Assembly (NCBI RefSeq): GCF_017329615.1 | Contig: NZ_JAFMTW010000006.1 | Span: forward strand, 62,001-126,000 | Length of the DNA stretch: 64,000 nt | Origin: Alicyclobacillus suci | Lineage (GTDB): Bacteria > Bacillota > Bacilli > Alicyclobacillales > Alicyclobacillaceae | Reading direction: 5' to 3' | Shown: piece after piece, positions 20,811 to 29,159 of the stretch | How the letters are laid out: every line of letters starts with the position of its first letter | How positions within the stretch are numbered: position 1 is the stretch's first letter | Position numbers and translations under genes: made by a program | The notes under the pieces: model-generated | The model's input: only the letters and a program-made list of their open reading frames with translations | Databases searched by the model: none | Told to the model about the DNA's origin: nothing

Positions 20811-21015
20811 ATAGGCCAATCGTGGTTGGTGATTTTCTTTTGTAATGGTTGCAGTTCTGAGCGCTGGGCAGGTTTTGATGGAAGATTTAGCGGTGTGACG
20901 AAAAAATCTTTGATGAAAGCGGTTGACTATCGAAGCTCAGAAAATTAAGATGTGGTTAAGTAATTGAACGACTTGATTTCATCGAGTCATCAAGTGGCAT
21001 CTGTGTTTGTTTTTC
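20811..21015. other. Gene-free leader region before the operator array
   Basis: No gene is seen here. A seven-base inverted repeat ACTTGAT / ATCAAGT lies at 20971-20995. The promoter of the HisD-like operon probably lies between here and 21110, near the operators, but no convincing -35/-10 pair was found. Confidence 0.4.
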
Positions 21016-21035
21016 CTTTGCATACGAATGCAAAG
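21016..21035. promoter_or_regulatory. Operator 1 of the HisD-like operon (LacI type)
   Basis: CTTTGCAT-ACGA-ATGCAAAG is symmetric over eight bases on each side with a central CG, the pattern LacI-family proteins bind. It shares the core TGCATACGAATGCA with operators 2 and 3. A LacI gene lies 1.4 kb downstream in the same operon. Confidence 0.72.
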
Positions 21036-21059
21036 TAATGTAGCCCTTTTCTCGGGTGG

Positions 21060-21073
21060 TGCATACGAATGCA
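21060..21073. promoter_or_regulatory. Operator 2 of the HisD-like operon
   Basis: A second exact copy of the core TGCATACGAATGCA, centred 41 bases after operator 1, about four helical turns, so both sites face the same side of DNA. Confidence 0.72.
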
Positions 21074-21088
21074 AGCATGTAAGTTTTT

Positions 21089-21102
21089 TGCATTCGTATG
21101 CA
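21089..21102. promoter_or_regulatory. Operator 3 of the HisD-like operon
   Basis: The same core in the opposite orientation (TGCATTCGTATGCA), centred 29 bases after operator 2 and 49 bases before the GTG start of the HisD-like gene. Confidence 0.72.
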
Positions 21103-21150
21103 GGTGTTGTGAGTTGCTGTTGATAGCGATTTCTTGAAAGGGTGAGCGTC

Positions 21151-22443
21151 GTGGTTAGGTTTTTAAAGCAAGGTAAGACGAAGGACGAAATGAAACAGGC
21201 AGACCATCAAGTATCGCAAACCGTAAGTGGTATTTTGAGTGACATTGAGAACCGCGGGGATGCTGCTGTGCGTGAATTGTCCGCCAAGTTTGACAAGTGG
21301 GAGCCGGAGACATTTCGCCTTTCCACTGAAGACATTAAAGCGATGATAAGCAGTGTGCCAGAAACAACATTGGAGGATATCAAATTTGCCCAAGCGCAAA
21401 TCCGGCGGTTCGCCGAAGCGCAACGTGCTGCGCTGCGTGACTTGGAGATTGAGACACTCCCAGGCGTGACGCTCGGGCATAAAAACATTCCGGTTAACAG
21501 TGTGGGGTGCTACATTCCCGGGGGACGGTATCCGATGGTGGCTTCCGCGCATATGAGCGTGTTGACCGCGAAAGTAGCTGGGGTACAGCGCGTGATTGCC
21601 TGCACACCGCCGATTCAAGGAGAGATTCCAGCGGCCACGGTGGCTGCGATGGCGTTGGCGGGTGCAGACGAGATTTATATTCTCGGTGGCGTCCAAGCGG
21701 TCGCTGCAATGGCGTTAGGCACAGAGTCGATTGCGCCAGTTGATATGATTGTCGGGCCTGGCAACGCGTTTGTCGCCGAAGCAAAACGACAATTGTACGG
21801 ACGAGTAGGCATTGACTTGTTGGCGGGCCCAACTGAAATTCTCGTGATTGCGGACGACTCCGCGGATGCAGAAATGGTCGCCTGTGATTTGCTTGGGCAA
21901 TCAGAACACGGACCAACGTCGCCTGCTGTGCTGATTACGACCTCGGAGCAACTCGCGAAAGAAACGCTTGTAGAAATTGATAGGCAACTGGAGACATTAG
22001 AAACGGCAGATGTCGCCGGGAAGGCGTGGGCTGACAATGGTGCTATCATCCTAGTGGATAGTATTGAGGAGGCCGTGATTGAGGCCGACAAGCTCGCATA
22101 TGAGCATGTCGAGGTGTTGACAAAGAATCCTCGTTACTTCCTCGAACACCTGACAAACTATGGGGCACTTTTCCTTGGACCAGAAACGAATGTGGCCTAT
22201 GGCGACAAGGTTATCGGAACCAACCATACGCTTCCAACCAAAGGAGCTGCCAGGTATACTGGAGGCCTCTGGGTCGGCAAGTTTATTAAAACGTGTACGT
22301 ATCAAGAATGTACACCACAAGCCAGTGCCTACATCGGAGAATATGCGGCGCGACTGTGTGACTTAGAAAACTTCGCTGGCCATCGGGAACAGGCTCTGTT
22401 ACGAGTCCGGCGTTATGGGAAGGTCACCGCAGTCAGCCAATAA
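21151..22443 (+). CDS. HisD-family NAD-dependent alcohol dehydrogenase (sulfopropanediol-dehydrogenase-like)
   Basis: The 430-residue protein belongs to the histidinol dehydrogenase family. It carries the Zn and catalytic regions: [11 protein letters not shown] (Gln, His), [10 protein letters not shown] (the Glu-His base pair), [14 protein letters not shown] (Asp) and a late His in ENFAGHREQ. The N-terminal half, with [21 protein letters not shown], is closer to the HpsN (2,3-dihydroxypropane-1-sulfonate dehydrogenase) branch than to true HisD. No other his gene is near, while a LacI regulator, lactonase and transporter are, so a catabolic four-electron oxidation of an alcohol to an acid is likely. 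The substrate is unknown. GTG 21151 is preferred, eight bases after AAAGG. Confidence 0.82.
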   Translation: MVRFLKQGKTKDEMKQADHQVSQTVSGILSDIENRGDAAVRELSAKFDKWEPETFRLSTEDIKAMISSVPETTLEDIKFAQAQIRRFAEAQRAALRDLEIETLPGVTLGHKNIPVNSVGCYIPGGRYPMVASAHMSVLTAKVAGVQRVIACTPPIQGEIPAATVAAMALAGADEIYILGGVQAVAAMALGTESIAPVDMIVGPGNAFVAEAKRQLYGRVGIDLLAGPTEILVIADDSADAEMVACDLLGQSEHGPTSPAVLITTSEQLAKETLVEIDRQLETLETADVAGKAWADNGAIILVDSIEEAVIEADKLAYEHVEVLTKNPRYFLEHLTNYGALFLGPETNVAYGDKVIGTNHTLPTKGAARYTGGLWVGKFIKTCTYQECTPQASAYIGEYAARLCDLENFAGHREQALLRVRRYGKVTAVSQ

Positions 22444-22464
22444 ACCTGACAATGTGGTGATAGT

Positions 22465-23520
22465 GTGAAAGGTAATTATTCAGATGGTCAATTCGGCGAT
22501 AGGGGAGCGGGACGAAAGCGGGTTACCGCTTCCGATATCGCACGAGTGCTCGGAATTCATCAATCTACGGTTTCTCGTGCACTAGGGAATGGCTCTGTGT
22601 CACCGGAAAAGCGGGAACTCATCTTAAAAACCGCAAGAGAGTTGGGGTATCGGCCAAATGGTATCGCACGTGGACTGATTACGGGAAAGTCGCGGATGAT
22701 AGGGCTGATTACATCCGATATCAAAAACCCGTTTTATCCAGATGTTATTGAACGGTTTACAAACGCATTGAGAGACAGAGGATTTTATGTACTGTTTGTC
22801 CATTCGGCGGGAAATGACGTTGACAGCGACGATATTACCCCGTTCATCGAGTATCACACCGAAGGGGTCATCGCCGTAGCGGCGCAGTTGTCCTCGGCGA
22901 TGGTAACTCGTTTGACCGACTATGGGTTTCCGGTGGTTCTCTTCAATCGCTATATGCAAAACGCGCGTTGTTCTGCCGTGACGTGTGACAATGTGCGCGG
23001 AGGAGAAGTCGTCGCCGAACTGCTCATCGGTACTGGACACCGAAGACTTGGTTATGTGGCGGGAGATCCCAATACATCCACTAGTCGGGATCGGGAAACA
23101 GGGTTTCGTAAAGTCTTGCAACGGCATTCGTATGCCGAACCAATCGTCGTGCCGGGAGATTACACGTACGAGGGCGGATACAATGCGGCATTGAACCTAT
23201 TTCAGACTGATCTTCCTCCAGACGGGATTTTTTGCGCAAACGACATCATGGCATTAGGGGTTCTCGACGCTGCTCGCCACCTTGGGATTCAAATACCAGA
23301 TGACGTTTCAGTTGTTGGGTTCGATGACATTTCTCTGGCAGCTTGGAAAGCGTATTCACTCACGACCGTACGTCAACCCGTCAGTGAAATGGTCGAGGCG
23401 ACGGTCGACCGGCTAATTCGCGAAATTGAAGGGACTGCTCCAGAGCCGGAAATTACAAACATACCAGGTGAATTGGTGATGCGTAACACGGTAAGAGATA
23501 GGGGTGAATATGCGACGTGA
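22465..23520 (+). CDS. LacI-family transcriptional regulator
   Basis: The 351-residue repressor has the N-terminal LacI helix-turn-helix at about residues 18-40 (VTASDIARVLGIHQSTVSRAL), then a hinge and a periplasmic-binding-like sensor domain with IGLITSDIKNPFYPDVIE, PDGIFCANDIMALGVL and VSVVGFDDISLA. It should bind the palindromes at 21016-21102 and respond to a substrate or intermediate of the pathway. The GTG start has only a weak ribosome site and lies 21 bases after the HisD-like stop. A fourth operator-like site lies inside this gene at 23123-23136. Confidence 0.92.
   Translation: MKGNYSDGQFGDRGAGRKRVTASDIARVLGIHQSTVSRALGNGSVSPEKRELILKTARELGYRPNGIARGLITGKSRMIGLITSDIKNPFYPDVIERFTNALRDRGFYVLFVHSAGNDVDSDDITPFIEYHTEGVIAVAAQLSSAMVTRLTDYGFPVVLFNRYMQNARCSAVTCDNVRGGEVVAELLIGTGHRRLGYVAGDPNTSTSRDRETGFRKVLQRHSYAEPIVVPGDYTYEGGYNAALNLFQTDLPPDGIFCANDIMALGVLDAARHLGIQIPDDVSVVGFDDISLAAWKAYSLTTVRQPVSEMVEATVDRLIREIEGTAPEPEITNIPGELVMRNTVRDRGEYAT
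23123..23136. promoter_or_regulatory. Operator-like site inside the LacI gene
   Basis: GGCATTCGTATGCC matches 12 of 14 bases of the operator core and is fully symmetric except for the central bases. It is about 2.1 kb from the promoter-proximal array. It may be an auxiliary site for DNA looping, or chance. Confidence 0.4.
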
Positions 23521-23999
23521 ATGGCGCAAAGACATTTCATGTCGATAGTCAGTGGATGACCGGAGACTTCGATAGTAAGTATCTTGTGGAAATGCAGATA
23601 GATTTTCACGAGCTAAAACGTTCTATGCAATCGCTGTCTGGCGTGTTGATGTTGGTTCAGTTCAAAACGATGACGGAAGCCACACAATTGTTGACGGTTC
23701 TAAAGGAGACGGGAAACTGGTTGGCTGAGACCCTTGAACACTTGTCTCAGGTTTCACACAGAGGGCGCTTAGAAGATTTTCGACGTGTGTGTGTCAATGT
23801 GTGTATGAATTTACAGTCTGTTCATCGTGAATTGGTCGAATGGGTGCAACAAAAGAGTGTGGCAGCGAAGCATCAGGCGATTCACAAGCTGTTGATGCGC
23901 CTCCAGTACGCCCATCAACAGCTGAGGCGTGCGGCGTCGTTCTCGCCGGCATTTGAAATGGTGTCTCTTAACACGAGTTGCGCTTGTGCACATCAGTGA
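23517..23999 (+). CDS. Unknown helical protein coupled to the LacI gene
   Basis: I do not recognise this 160-residue product. Residues 25-145 look almost wholly alpha-helical, with amphipathic runs such as EATQLLTVLKETGNWLAETLEHL and HQAIHKLLMRLQYAHQQLRRA; no signal peptide or membrane helix is visible. There are four Cys, two of them close together at the C-terminus (CACAHQ). The GTG start overlaps the LacI stop (GTGA) and lies about 11 bases after GGGGTG, so translation appears coupled. It is followed 18 bases later by the metallo-beta-lactamase gene. A role in the same pathway, as a regulator partner or enzyme subunit, is only inferred from this place. Confidence 0.65.
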   Translation: MNGAKTFHVDSQWMTGDFDSKYLVEMQIDFHELKRSMQSLSGVLMLVQFKTMTEATQLLTVLKETGNWLAETLEHLSQVSHRGRLEDFRRVCVNVCMNLQSVHRELVEWVQQKSVAAKHQAIHKLLMRLQYAHQQLRRAASFSPAFEMVSLNTSCACAHQ

Positions 24000-24017
24000 G
24001 AATGGGAGGAATAATGG

Positions 24018-24920
24018 ATGCAGGATTACTCCATTTGGGTTCTGGAATATGCTTACGTTCCAGATTACGCGAAAGGCGGCGTCCTTTATGGTGCGCATAA
24101 TGAAGGAACTATCAAGCTACCTTATTGCTACGCGGTGATCAAGGGCAACGGTCACACCATTATGGTTGACGTAGGCTACAACTATAAGGAATACGGAAAA
24201 GTATTGGCAGAGCGCTTTGGCGTGATCAATTGGCGGGATCCGAAGACTGTATTGAAAGAAGTCGGCATTCAACCAGAAGAGGTAGATACGGTGTTGGTGA
24301 CGCACGCACATTTTGATCACTTTGGAAATGTGGAAGATTTTCCGAATGCTCGGTTTTACATTCAGGAGCAGGAGTTTACGAAGTGGTTGTGGGCGCTGGC
24401 GTTACCCAAACAGTTCGAGTGGTTGCAAGGCGCGATGGATCCGGGTGATATGCTGCGCGCGACGCAGTTGGCGGTGGAAGGCAGATTAGTATTGGTCAAT
24501 GGCGACCTAGAGAACGTACTGCCGAACATTGATTTGTTCGCGGCGCCGGATACGCATACGTTTGGATCACAGTTTATTCGCGTACGCAACGGAGAGGGAT
24601 CAGATGCGTGGATTTTGGCTGGAGACTTGGCATACGTTTTCGAAAATATTGAAGGCCGAGACAAGGACGGCGTGTATGTACCGGTCGGACTTGCCTCGGG
24701 AAGCCAAGTTAATCTCTTGCTCACGACGGATAAGATGATGAATTTGGTTGATAGAGATCCTCGGCGCATCATTCCGGTTCATGAAGAGCGGTTGGTAGAG
24801 GTATTTCCCGCTCGGGTTTCTAGTGAAGGTTTGCATATTGTTGAAATTACGTTAGCAGATAATGAGGTTTCAAAGGTAGTAGTTGAATCGACGAGTTCGA
24901 ATCATCAATCCATGTCCTAG
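24018..24920 (+). CDS. Metallo-beta-lactamase-fold hydrolase, lactonase (AHL-lactonase-like) group
   Basis: The 300-residue cytosolic enzyme has the dinuclear-zinc motif HAHFDH at residues 96-101, a later Asp in WILAGDLAYVFENIEG, and a C-terminal His in IIPVHEERL. These fit the N-acyl-homoserine-lactonase branch, whose members open lactone rings. Inside a sugar-acid-like operon, hydrolysis of a sugar or sulfonate lactone is as likely as quorum-signal breakdown. GGGAGG lies eight bases before the ATG. It is 18 bases after the unknown gene and 18 before the MFS gene. Confidence 0.83.
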   Translation: MQDYSIWVLEYAYVPDYAKGGVLYGAHNEGTIKLPYCYAVIKGNGHTIMVDVGYNYKEYGKVLAERFGVINWRDPKTVLKEVGIQPEEVDTVLVTHAHFDHFGNVEDFPNARFYIQEQEFTKWLWALALPKQFEWLQGAMDPGDMLRATQLAVEGRLVLVNGDLENVLPNIDLFAAPDTHTFGSQFIRVRNGEGSDAWILAGDLAYVFENIEGRDKDGVYVPVGLASGSQVNLLLTTDKMMNLVDRDPRRIIPVHEERLVEVFPARVSSEGLHIVEITLADNEVSKVVVESTSSNHQSMS

Positions 24921-24938
24921 GAGTAGGGGGCGAGAGTT

Positions 24939-26276
24939 TTGGGGAGTGTACGGACGCAGAAGGAGTTTCCCGAGATAACCAGTAGGCCGACGTTATTTGG
25001 CCTTGATAAAAACGCTTTCTTAGTCACTTTGACGTCGTTTTTAGGTTGGACGATGGTGAATATGGATGGGTCATTTTTCAGTAATGTCTATCCGCTGATT
25101 CAAAAGAGTTTGCATTTAGCTGCCTGGACGATTGGAGCTATCACCGCATCGATGGCGATTGCCGGATGTATTGCCACGTTGATTGCCGGTCCTTTATCTG
25201 ATTATCTTGGGAGAAAGGTCATTTTTCAGTGGACAATTGTGTTTACCGCACTGGGCAGTGCGTTGAGTGCTTTGTCCGGCGGTTTTATCTCCCTGCTTAT
25301 CGCGCGTTGCTTCACCATGGCTGGTAACGCCTCGGAGTGGATGATTGGGCAGGTGATGGTGACTGAAGGAACGCCCAGCCACTCACGGGGGTGGTGGACT
25401 GGTGTCGCGCAGGTAGGATGGCCTGTAGGATGGTTTCTGACTTCGGTTGTTGTGGCTCGTCTTGCGCCGGCCTGGGGTTGGAGAGGCGTATTCTGGGCAG
25501 GACTGATTCCAGTGTTTCTGATTTTGCTAACTCGCATTTTTGTCAAAGAGAGCGATCGGTTTAATGACTTGAAACGACTGCGGGCCAAAGTTAAGAAGAC
25601 TGGTAGCCTTGAGGAGGAACATGTAAGCGCTCAATACGAGGTGAATCAACAGGAGGCAGTTCAGTTTACGTATCGCCAGTTGTTTAACTCAGACCTCCGC
25701 AAGACGACTATCCTATTATGGGTTTGGCAATTCGTTTACAATTACGGCTTGTATGCTGTCGCTTACTTTCTTCCAACCATTTCAGCGGCACACGGCTTTA
25801 CGTTATCCAATACGTGGACCATCAACGCTTGGGGAACGGGTGTCGGGGCTTTTGGGTACTTGGCCGCGGCGTACCTCGGAAATCGATTTGGGCGTCGCAG
25901 TATTGCATTAATTTGGCTATTCTTGGGTGGGATTGCCGGTGTGTTCTTTGCATTTGGCACCCATTCACCCGGACAAATGGCCTTTTGGTGGGCGGCATAT
26001 TACTTCTTTACGGTTGGGCACATGGGCGTCTATATCCCATATATGCTGGAGAACTTCCCGACGCGTGCGAGAGGAACAGGCGCATCGCTCATGTCGTTTG
26101 CGAACTGGGCAGCCCTTCTGTTGGCGGGCCTCACGTCGCAGTGGATGGTTCACACCATTGGCGTCGAATACGCGACCTTTATTTGGTTAGGTATTGCTAG
26201 CTGGATTGCTTGTGCGTGTGGGTTCGGTACACGCAAGATTAAACCAGGTATGGAACTCGAAGATATTATTACGTGA
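24939..26276 (+). CDS. MFS transporter of the HisD-like operon
   Basis: This 445-residue membrane protein has 12 predicted helices with the MFS loop motif GPLSDYLGRKVIF after helix 2 and LGNRFGRRSIA after helix 8, and a long charged central loop (about residues 205-235). It is most like the organic-acid and sialate/metabolite:H+ symporter groups. It should import the substrate of the HisD-like enzyme. The start is TTG, eight bases after AGGGGG. The operon ends in the terminator at 26316-26350. Confidence 0.85.
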   Translation: MGSVRTQKEFPEITSRPTLFGLDKNAFLVTLTSFLGWTMVNMDGSFFSNVYPLIQKSLHLAAWTIGAITASMAIAGCIATLIAGPLSDYLGRKVIFQWTIVFTALGSALSALSGGFISLLIARCFTMAGNASEWMIGQVMVTEGTPSHSRGWWTGVAQVGWPVGWFLTSVVVARLAPAWGWRGVFWAGLIPVFLILLTRIFVKESDRFNDLKRLRAKVKKTGSLEEEHVSAQYEVNQQEAVQFTYRQLFNSDLRKTTILLWVWQFVYNYGLYAVAYFLPTISAAHGFTLSNTWTINAWGTGVGAFGYLAAAYLGNRFGRRSIALIWLFLGGIAGVFFAFGTHSPGQMAFWWAAYYFFTVGHMGVYIPYMLENFPTRARGTGASLMSFANWAALLLAGLTSQWMVHTIGVEYATFIWLGIASWIACACGFGTRKIKPGMELEDIIT

Positions 26277-26315
26277 TGCGTGAGATTTCATATAGTGTAA
26301 TCATGATGCTATGCC

Positions 26316-26350
26316 ATCACAGCCCGAGTAAGAGGGCTGTGATTATTTTT
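26316..26350 (+). terminator. Terminator of the HisD-like operon
   Basis: ATCACAGCCC and GGGCTGTGAT (perfect 10 bp, eight-base loop) are followed by TATTTTT. A canonical intrinsic terminator. Confidence 0.92.
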
Positions 26351-26753
26351 GTAAAATTCTGACGTTAAATTTCTTTATTTATTACAGCCATTTTATATAT
26401 AAATTTTCTGATTGAATTTTTTGCTTCTCCCGGTGCGGCGCATCCTATGTGTATACCTCTTGGTATGTATAGTGGTTCCAGAAATTTAAACAGCTAAGAA
26501 GGGATCAGTTAGGTTACAATGATTGGCTGATACTCAGGTGTAAAACCATACTGTGGACGTGGACTGCACTGCACAAGCTTTCCGACAAATACACGACGAG
26601 TCCGGCACAAACGGACTAGAGACAATTGGTAGGGATAAATAGTCCAAACGGGTCATTACACGTTGTTCTCTGGTTGCTAATCTCAATTCGTAGAGCGCTT
26701 TGCGTCGGCATATGGCCACGCATGGTATGTTGCAGTGGACAAGGGGGATGGGC
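26351..26753. other. Gene-free region before the GGDEF-EAL gene
   Basis: Roughly 400 bases, AT-rich in the first third. It holds a small inverted repeat around 26452-26468 (ATACC-TCTT-GGTAT) and a six-base stem AGTCCG / CGGACT at 26599-26617. I looked for a c-di-GMP riboswitch before the c-di-GMP gene and did not recognise one. No clear promoter was found. Confidence 0.4.
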
Positions 26754-28955
26754 ATGGGGAGCGCATTTGTGGGATGGATTTTACAAACGTGGCTGTTGTC
26801 CGCACAGGTGTTTTCGACACGTGAATTTGCGCAATTGGCAGTATATCGCGTTTATCCCGCGGCAGAGCCATGGTTTATTTTCATCTTGCTTCCACTTGGA
26901 TTTGCGTTGGATGGTGGACTGTTTCACGTGGATGTATCCGCTGGTATCTTCGGTATTCTATATGCGACGGTGTATGTCTTACATGCGAGAACGTGGAAGT
27001 TGTCTGCATTTGTCGTCACGACGGTCGCTTCGTTTTTGTTGGAAGAACTTTGGTACGACGGGGTTCGGCCGCAAGTGTGGATAAGTGTGGGCCTTTTGTG
27101 TTTGCTCATTGCGATTATCTCGCCAATCTTGACACGCTGGAATTCGATGGTAGGCATGTTGTATGCGACCTCGCTGTGCGTCTTGGGTGATGGTCTGTTT
27201 TGGTTGATTTTCCATCGTGGGGTTGGTTCTACTGTTGTGGCTTTACTGACAGGTGTCATGTCGGGGATGTACGTAAATTTTCGCAACCAACATGATCAGT
27301 TCGTCCGGGAAACGCATCACGCTGTACAGCACGATGTGTTGACTGGCGCCCTCACGCGCCGCGGATTGACCACTTGGATAAACGATTTGCGCCGCCATGG
27401 GGTCACGTATGGAATTGTAATTTTTTGTGACCTCGACAACTTCAAGTGGATCAACGATACATGGGGACATGAAGTTGGCGATAGCGTACTGCGGGAGTTT
27501 GTGAGTCGGATACGGGCCAAGTTGCGCACAGAGGACGCGATTGCACGATTTGGTGGAGATGAATTTAAAATTTTCTTGCCGATGGAACCGGGGACTTCGG
27601 GGGACGAGGTCGTCCGGCGGTTACATCAAGCGGCAACCTCTGGTAGCTATGCCGTTTTGCAAGGCGGTGCAATGCTCGATATCGGTGTTTCAATGGGGTG
27701 GGCGCAAGGGGAGTTTAACGAAGCGACTGCGAATGAGGCAGACAAGGCACTGCTGACTGCAAAGAGATCTGGCAAGAACTGCGTTCTCAAAGCGAGGGGC
27801 TACAGTGACACGACAGAACCATGTATGTCGATTGCGGCGAACGTGGATGCCAATTTGTATTGGCTCACGAATATTGCACAGTCGTTGTGGGCTGACGCAT
27901 ATTATCCGTTTGTGCTGACGGATGCGCGCGGACAGATAATTGTCGCCAACCAGGCGTATGCGAATTTGGTTGGCCGCAACCGGGAGGAACTTCAAGGAAA
28001 TAAACCGAGCATTAGCCGCTCAGGAAAAACCCCGCGAAGAGTCTATGAAAGTATGTGGAACAATCTGTCACATGGCCGACCATGGAGCGGTTGCTTGTTA
28101 AATCGGCGCAAAGATGGGGGCGAGTGGTGGGAAGTTGCCGAGTTGTTCCCGGTGACGCTCTCTGGGCAAATTGTCGGGTACTGGGGCTTGGTTCAAGACT
28201 TGCATCATGCCCAGTTTCCCGAAGTCATGAATCGCGAATATATCCGCTGGCATGGTCATATCGATTGGGTGTTTCAACCGATATTTGATGCGGCTACGGA
28301 AGAGGTCGTCGGTTATGAGGCATTGGCGAGGCCAAAATGGGGAGAACAGGATATTTCGCCAGAAACATTTTTTCGGATTGCGGAAAAGTTGCGGTTTTAT
28401 TCACAGGCGGACTGGGATTGTCTCGACAGTTTGCTGGAGCGGTTGGAGGAGGTATCCTGGCCCAAAGGCGTCAGATTGTTTCTCAATGTATACGTGGCGA
28501 GCTTGAGCGACACGGGTAGAATGCAGGCCTGGCTGTCGAAATTTTACCAACAGCACCCTGATGTTATTTGTGTCTTTGAAATCCTCGAGCACCATCATGG
28601 ACAACAGGAGATTGATTTGAACCATTGGTATGAACTTCAATTAGAATTTCCGTTGATTGAATTGGCGCAGGATGACTTTGGTGCGGGTGAACAAGACGTC
28701 ATTAGATTGGTGAATGTTATGCCCAACTGGGTGAAGCTGGATAGAGCGTGGGTCGGTATTGCGGAAACGCATCCGGAAAGTCGAGATCTGTTGTACGCGA
28801 TGACGCGCTGGGCGCGTGCGCAAGGCATTCGAGTGATTGGTGAGGGGCTTGAGACGAGAGCGCAGGCGGATATGTATATGGATTTAGGGATAGCGGTGCA
28901 TCAAGGGTATTACTGGAGTCACCCCGGGCAGCAGTTGGTGGCATCACAGAGGTAA
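26754..28955 (+). CDS. Membrane GGDEF-PAS-EAL protein (c-di-GMP synthesis and breakdown)
   Basis: Numbers count from an in-frame TTG at 26700. Residues 20-195 hold about six membrane helices. The GGDEF domain spans about 205-365, with intact GGDEF at 285-289 and an inhibitory-site motif RTED at 276-279. A PAS-like region is at about 400-505 (FVLTDARGQIIVANQAYANLVG). The EAL domain spans about 515-745, with EALAR at 540, DDFGAGE, VKLDRAW and GEGLETRAQ, so both active sites look complete. A start at ATG 26754, six bases after AAGGGGG, is preferred. It is a single-gene unit. It may sense a membrane or cytosolic cue and set c-di-GMP levels; net activity cannot be told. Confidence 0.9.
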   Translation: MGSAFVGWILQTWLLSAQVFSTREFAQLAVYRVYPAAEPWFIFILLPLGFALDGGLFHVDVSAGIFGILYATVYVLHARTWKLSAFVVTTVASFLLEELWYDGVRPQVWISVGLLCLLIAIISPILTRWNSMVGMLYATSLCVLGDGLFWLIFHRGVGSTVVALLTGVMSGMYVNFRNQHDQFVRETHHAVQHDVLTGALTRRGLTTWINDLRRHGVTYGIVIFCDLDNFKWINDTWGHEVGDSVLREFVSRIRAKLRTEDAIARFGGDEFKIFLPMEPGTSGDEVVRRLHQAATSGSYAVLQGGAMLDIGVSMGWAQGEFNEATANEADKALLTAKRSGKNCVLKARGYSDTTEPCMSIAANVDANLYWLTNIAQSLWADAYYPFVLTDARGQIIVANQAYANLVGRNREELQGNKPSISRSGKTPRRVYESMWNNLSHGRPWSGCLLNRRKDGGEWWEVAELFPVTLSGQIVGYWGLVQDLHHAQFPEVMNREYIRWHGHIDWVFQPIFDAATEEVVGYEALARPKWGEQDISPETFFRIAEKLRFYSQADWDCLDSLLERLEEVSWPKGVRLFLNVYVASLSDTGRMQAWLSKFYQQHPDVICVFEILEHHHGQQEIDLNHWYELQLEFPLIELAQDDFGAGEQDVIRLVNVMPNWVKLDRAWVGIAETHPESRDLLYAMTRWARAQGIRVIGEGLETRAQADMYMDLGIAVHQGYYWSHPGQQLVASQR

Positions 28956-29030
28956 TCTCAAAGCGGTGTCTGAGGATGAGCCAAGTTTACCGACTGCCTT
29001 CTAACGTATCATCGACGGTTTCGTCCGTAT

Positions 29031-29044
29031 AATTGTTAACAATT
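29031..29044. promoter_or_regulatory. Perfect 14-bp palindrome before the ridA promoter
   Basis: AATTGTT|AACAATT is a perfect palindrome ending four bases before the -35 box of the promoter at 29048. It is placed as an activator or repressor site. Confidence 0.5.
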
Positions 29045-29047
29045 GTG

Positions 29048-29076
29048 TTGACCGAAAGATGGCGGTTCAATATAAT
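29048..29076 (+). promoter_or_regulatory. Promoter of the ridA-MFS(-Rieske) operon
   Basis: TTGACC at 29048-29053 and a consensus TATAAT at 29071-29076 are 17 bases apart: one of the best sigma-A promoters in the window. Its -10 box lies inside the left arm of the inverted repeat 29065-29102. Confidence 0.85.
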
Positions 29077-29102
29077 TGGATTAACTCTCAATTATATTGA
29101 AC
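29065..29102. promoter_or_regulatory. Large inverted repeat over the -10 box and start point
   Basis: GTTCAATATAATTG and CAATTATATTGAAC are perfect 14-bp arms separated by ten bases. The left arm covers the TATAAT box and the right arm lies at about +8 to +20, so a dimer or tetramer bound here would block transcription. It could also fold in RNA, but the start point probably excludes the left arm. Confidence 0.7.
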
Positions 29103-29159
29103 GGGAGTCATTATTATCCATCTATTTATTTTATTTTGAGGAAATTGAGGTGTATGTGG

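Noticed and set aside
21016-21102. Three short repeats that might be a CRISPR array
   Set aside because: Copies are palindromic 14-mers with unequal gaps of about 15-25 bases and inverted orientation; there are no spacers of constant length and no cas genes.
21151-22443. Biosynthetic histidinol dehydrogenase (hisD)
   Set aside because: No other his gene is nearby; the gene lies in an operon with a LacI regulator, transporter and lactonase, and the sequence leans to the sulfopropanediol-dehydrogenase branch.
24018-24920. Quorum-quenching AHL lactonase
   Set aside because: The family fits, but the operon context points to a catabolic lactone; no signal-synthesis or LuxR-type gene is near.
26351-26753. 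c-di-GMP riboswitch before the GGDEF-EAL gene
   Set aside because: None of the conserved tetraloop-receptor or junction elements I know for class I or II could be found.
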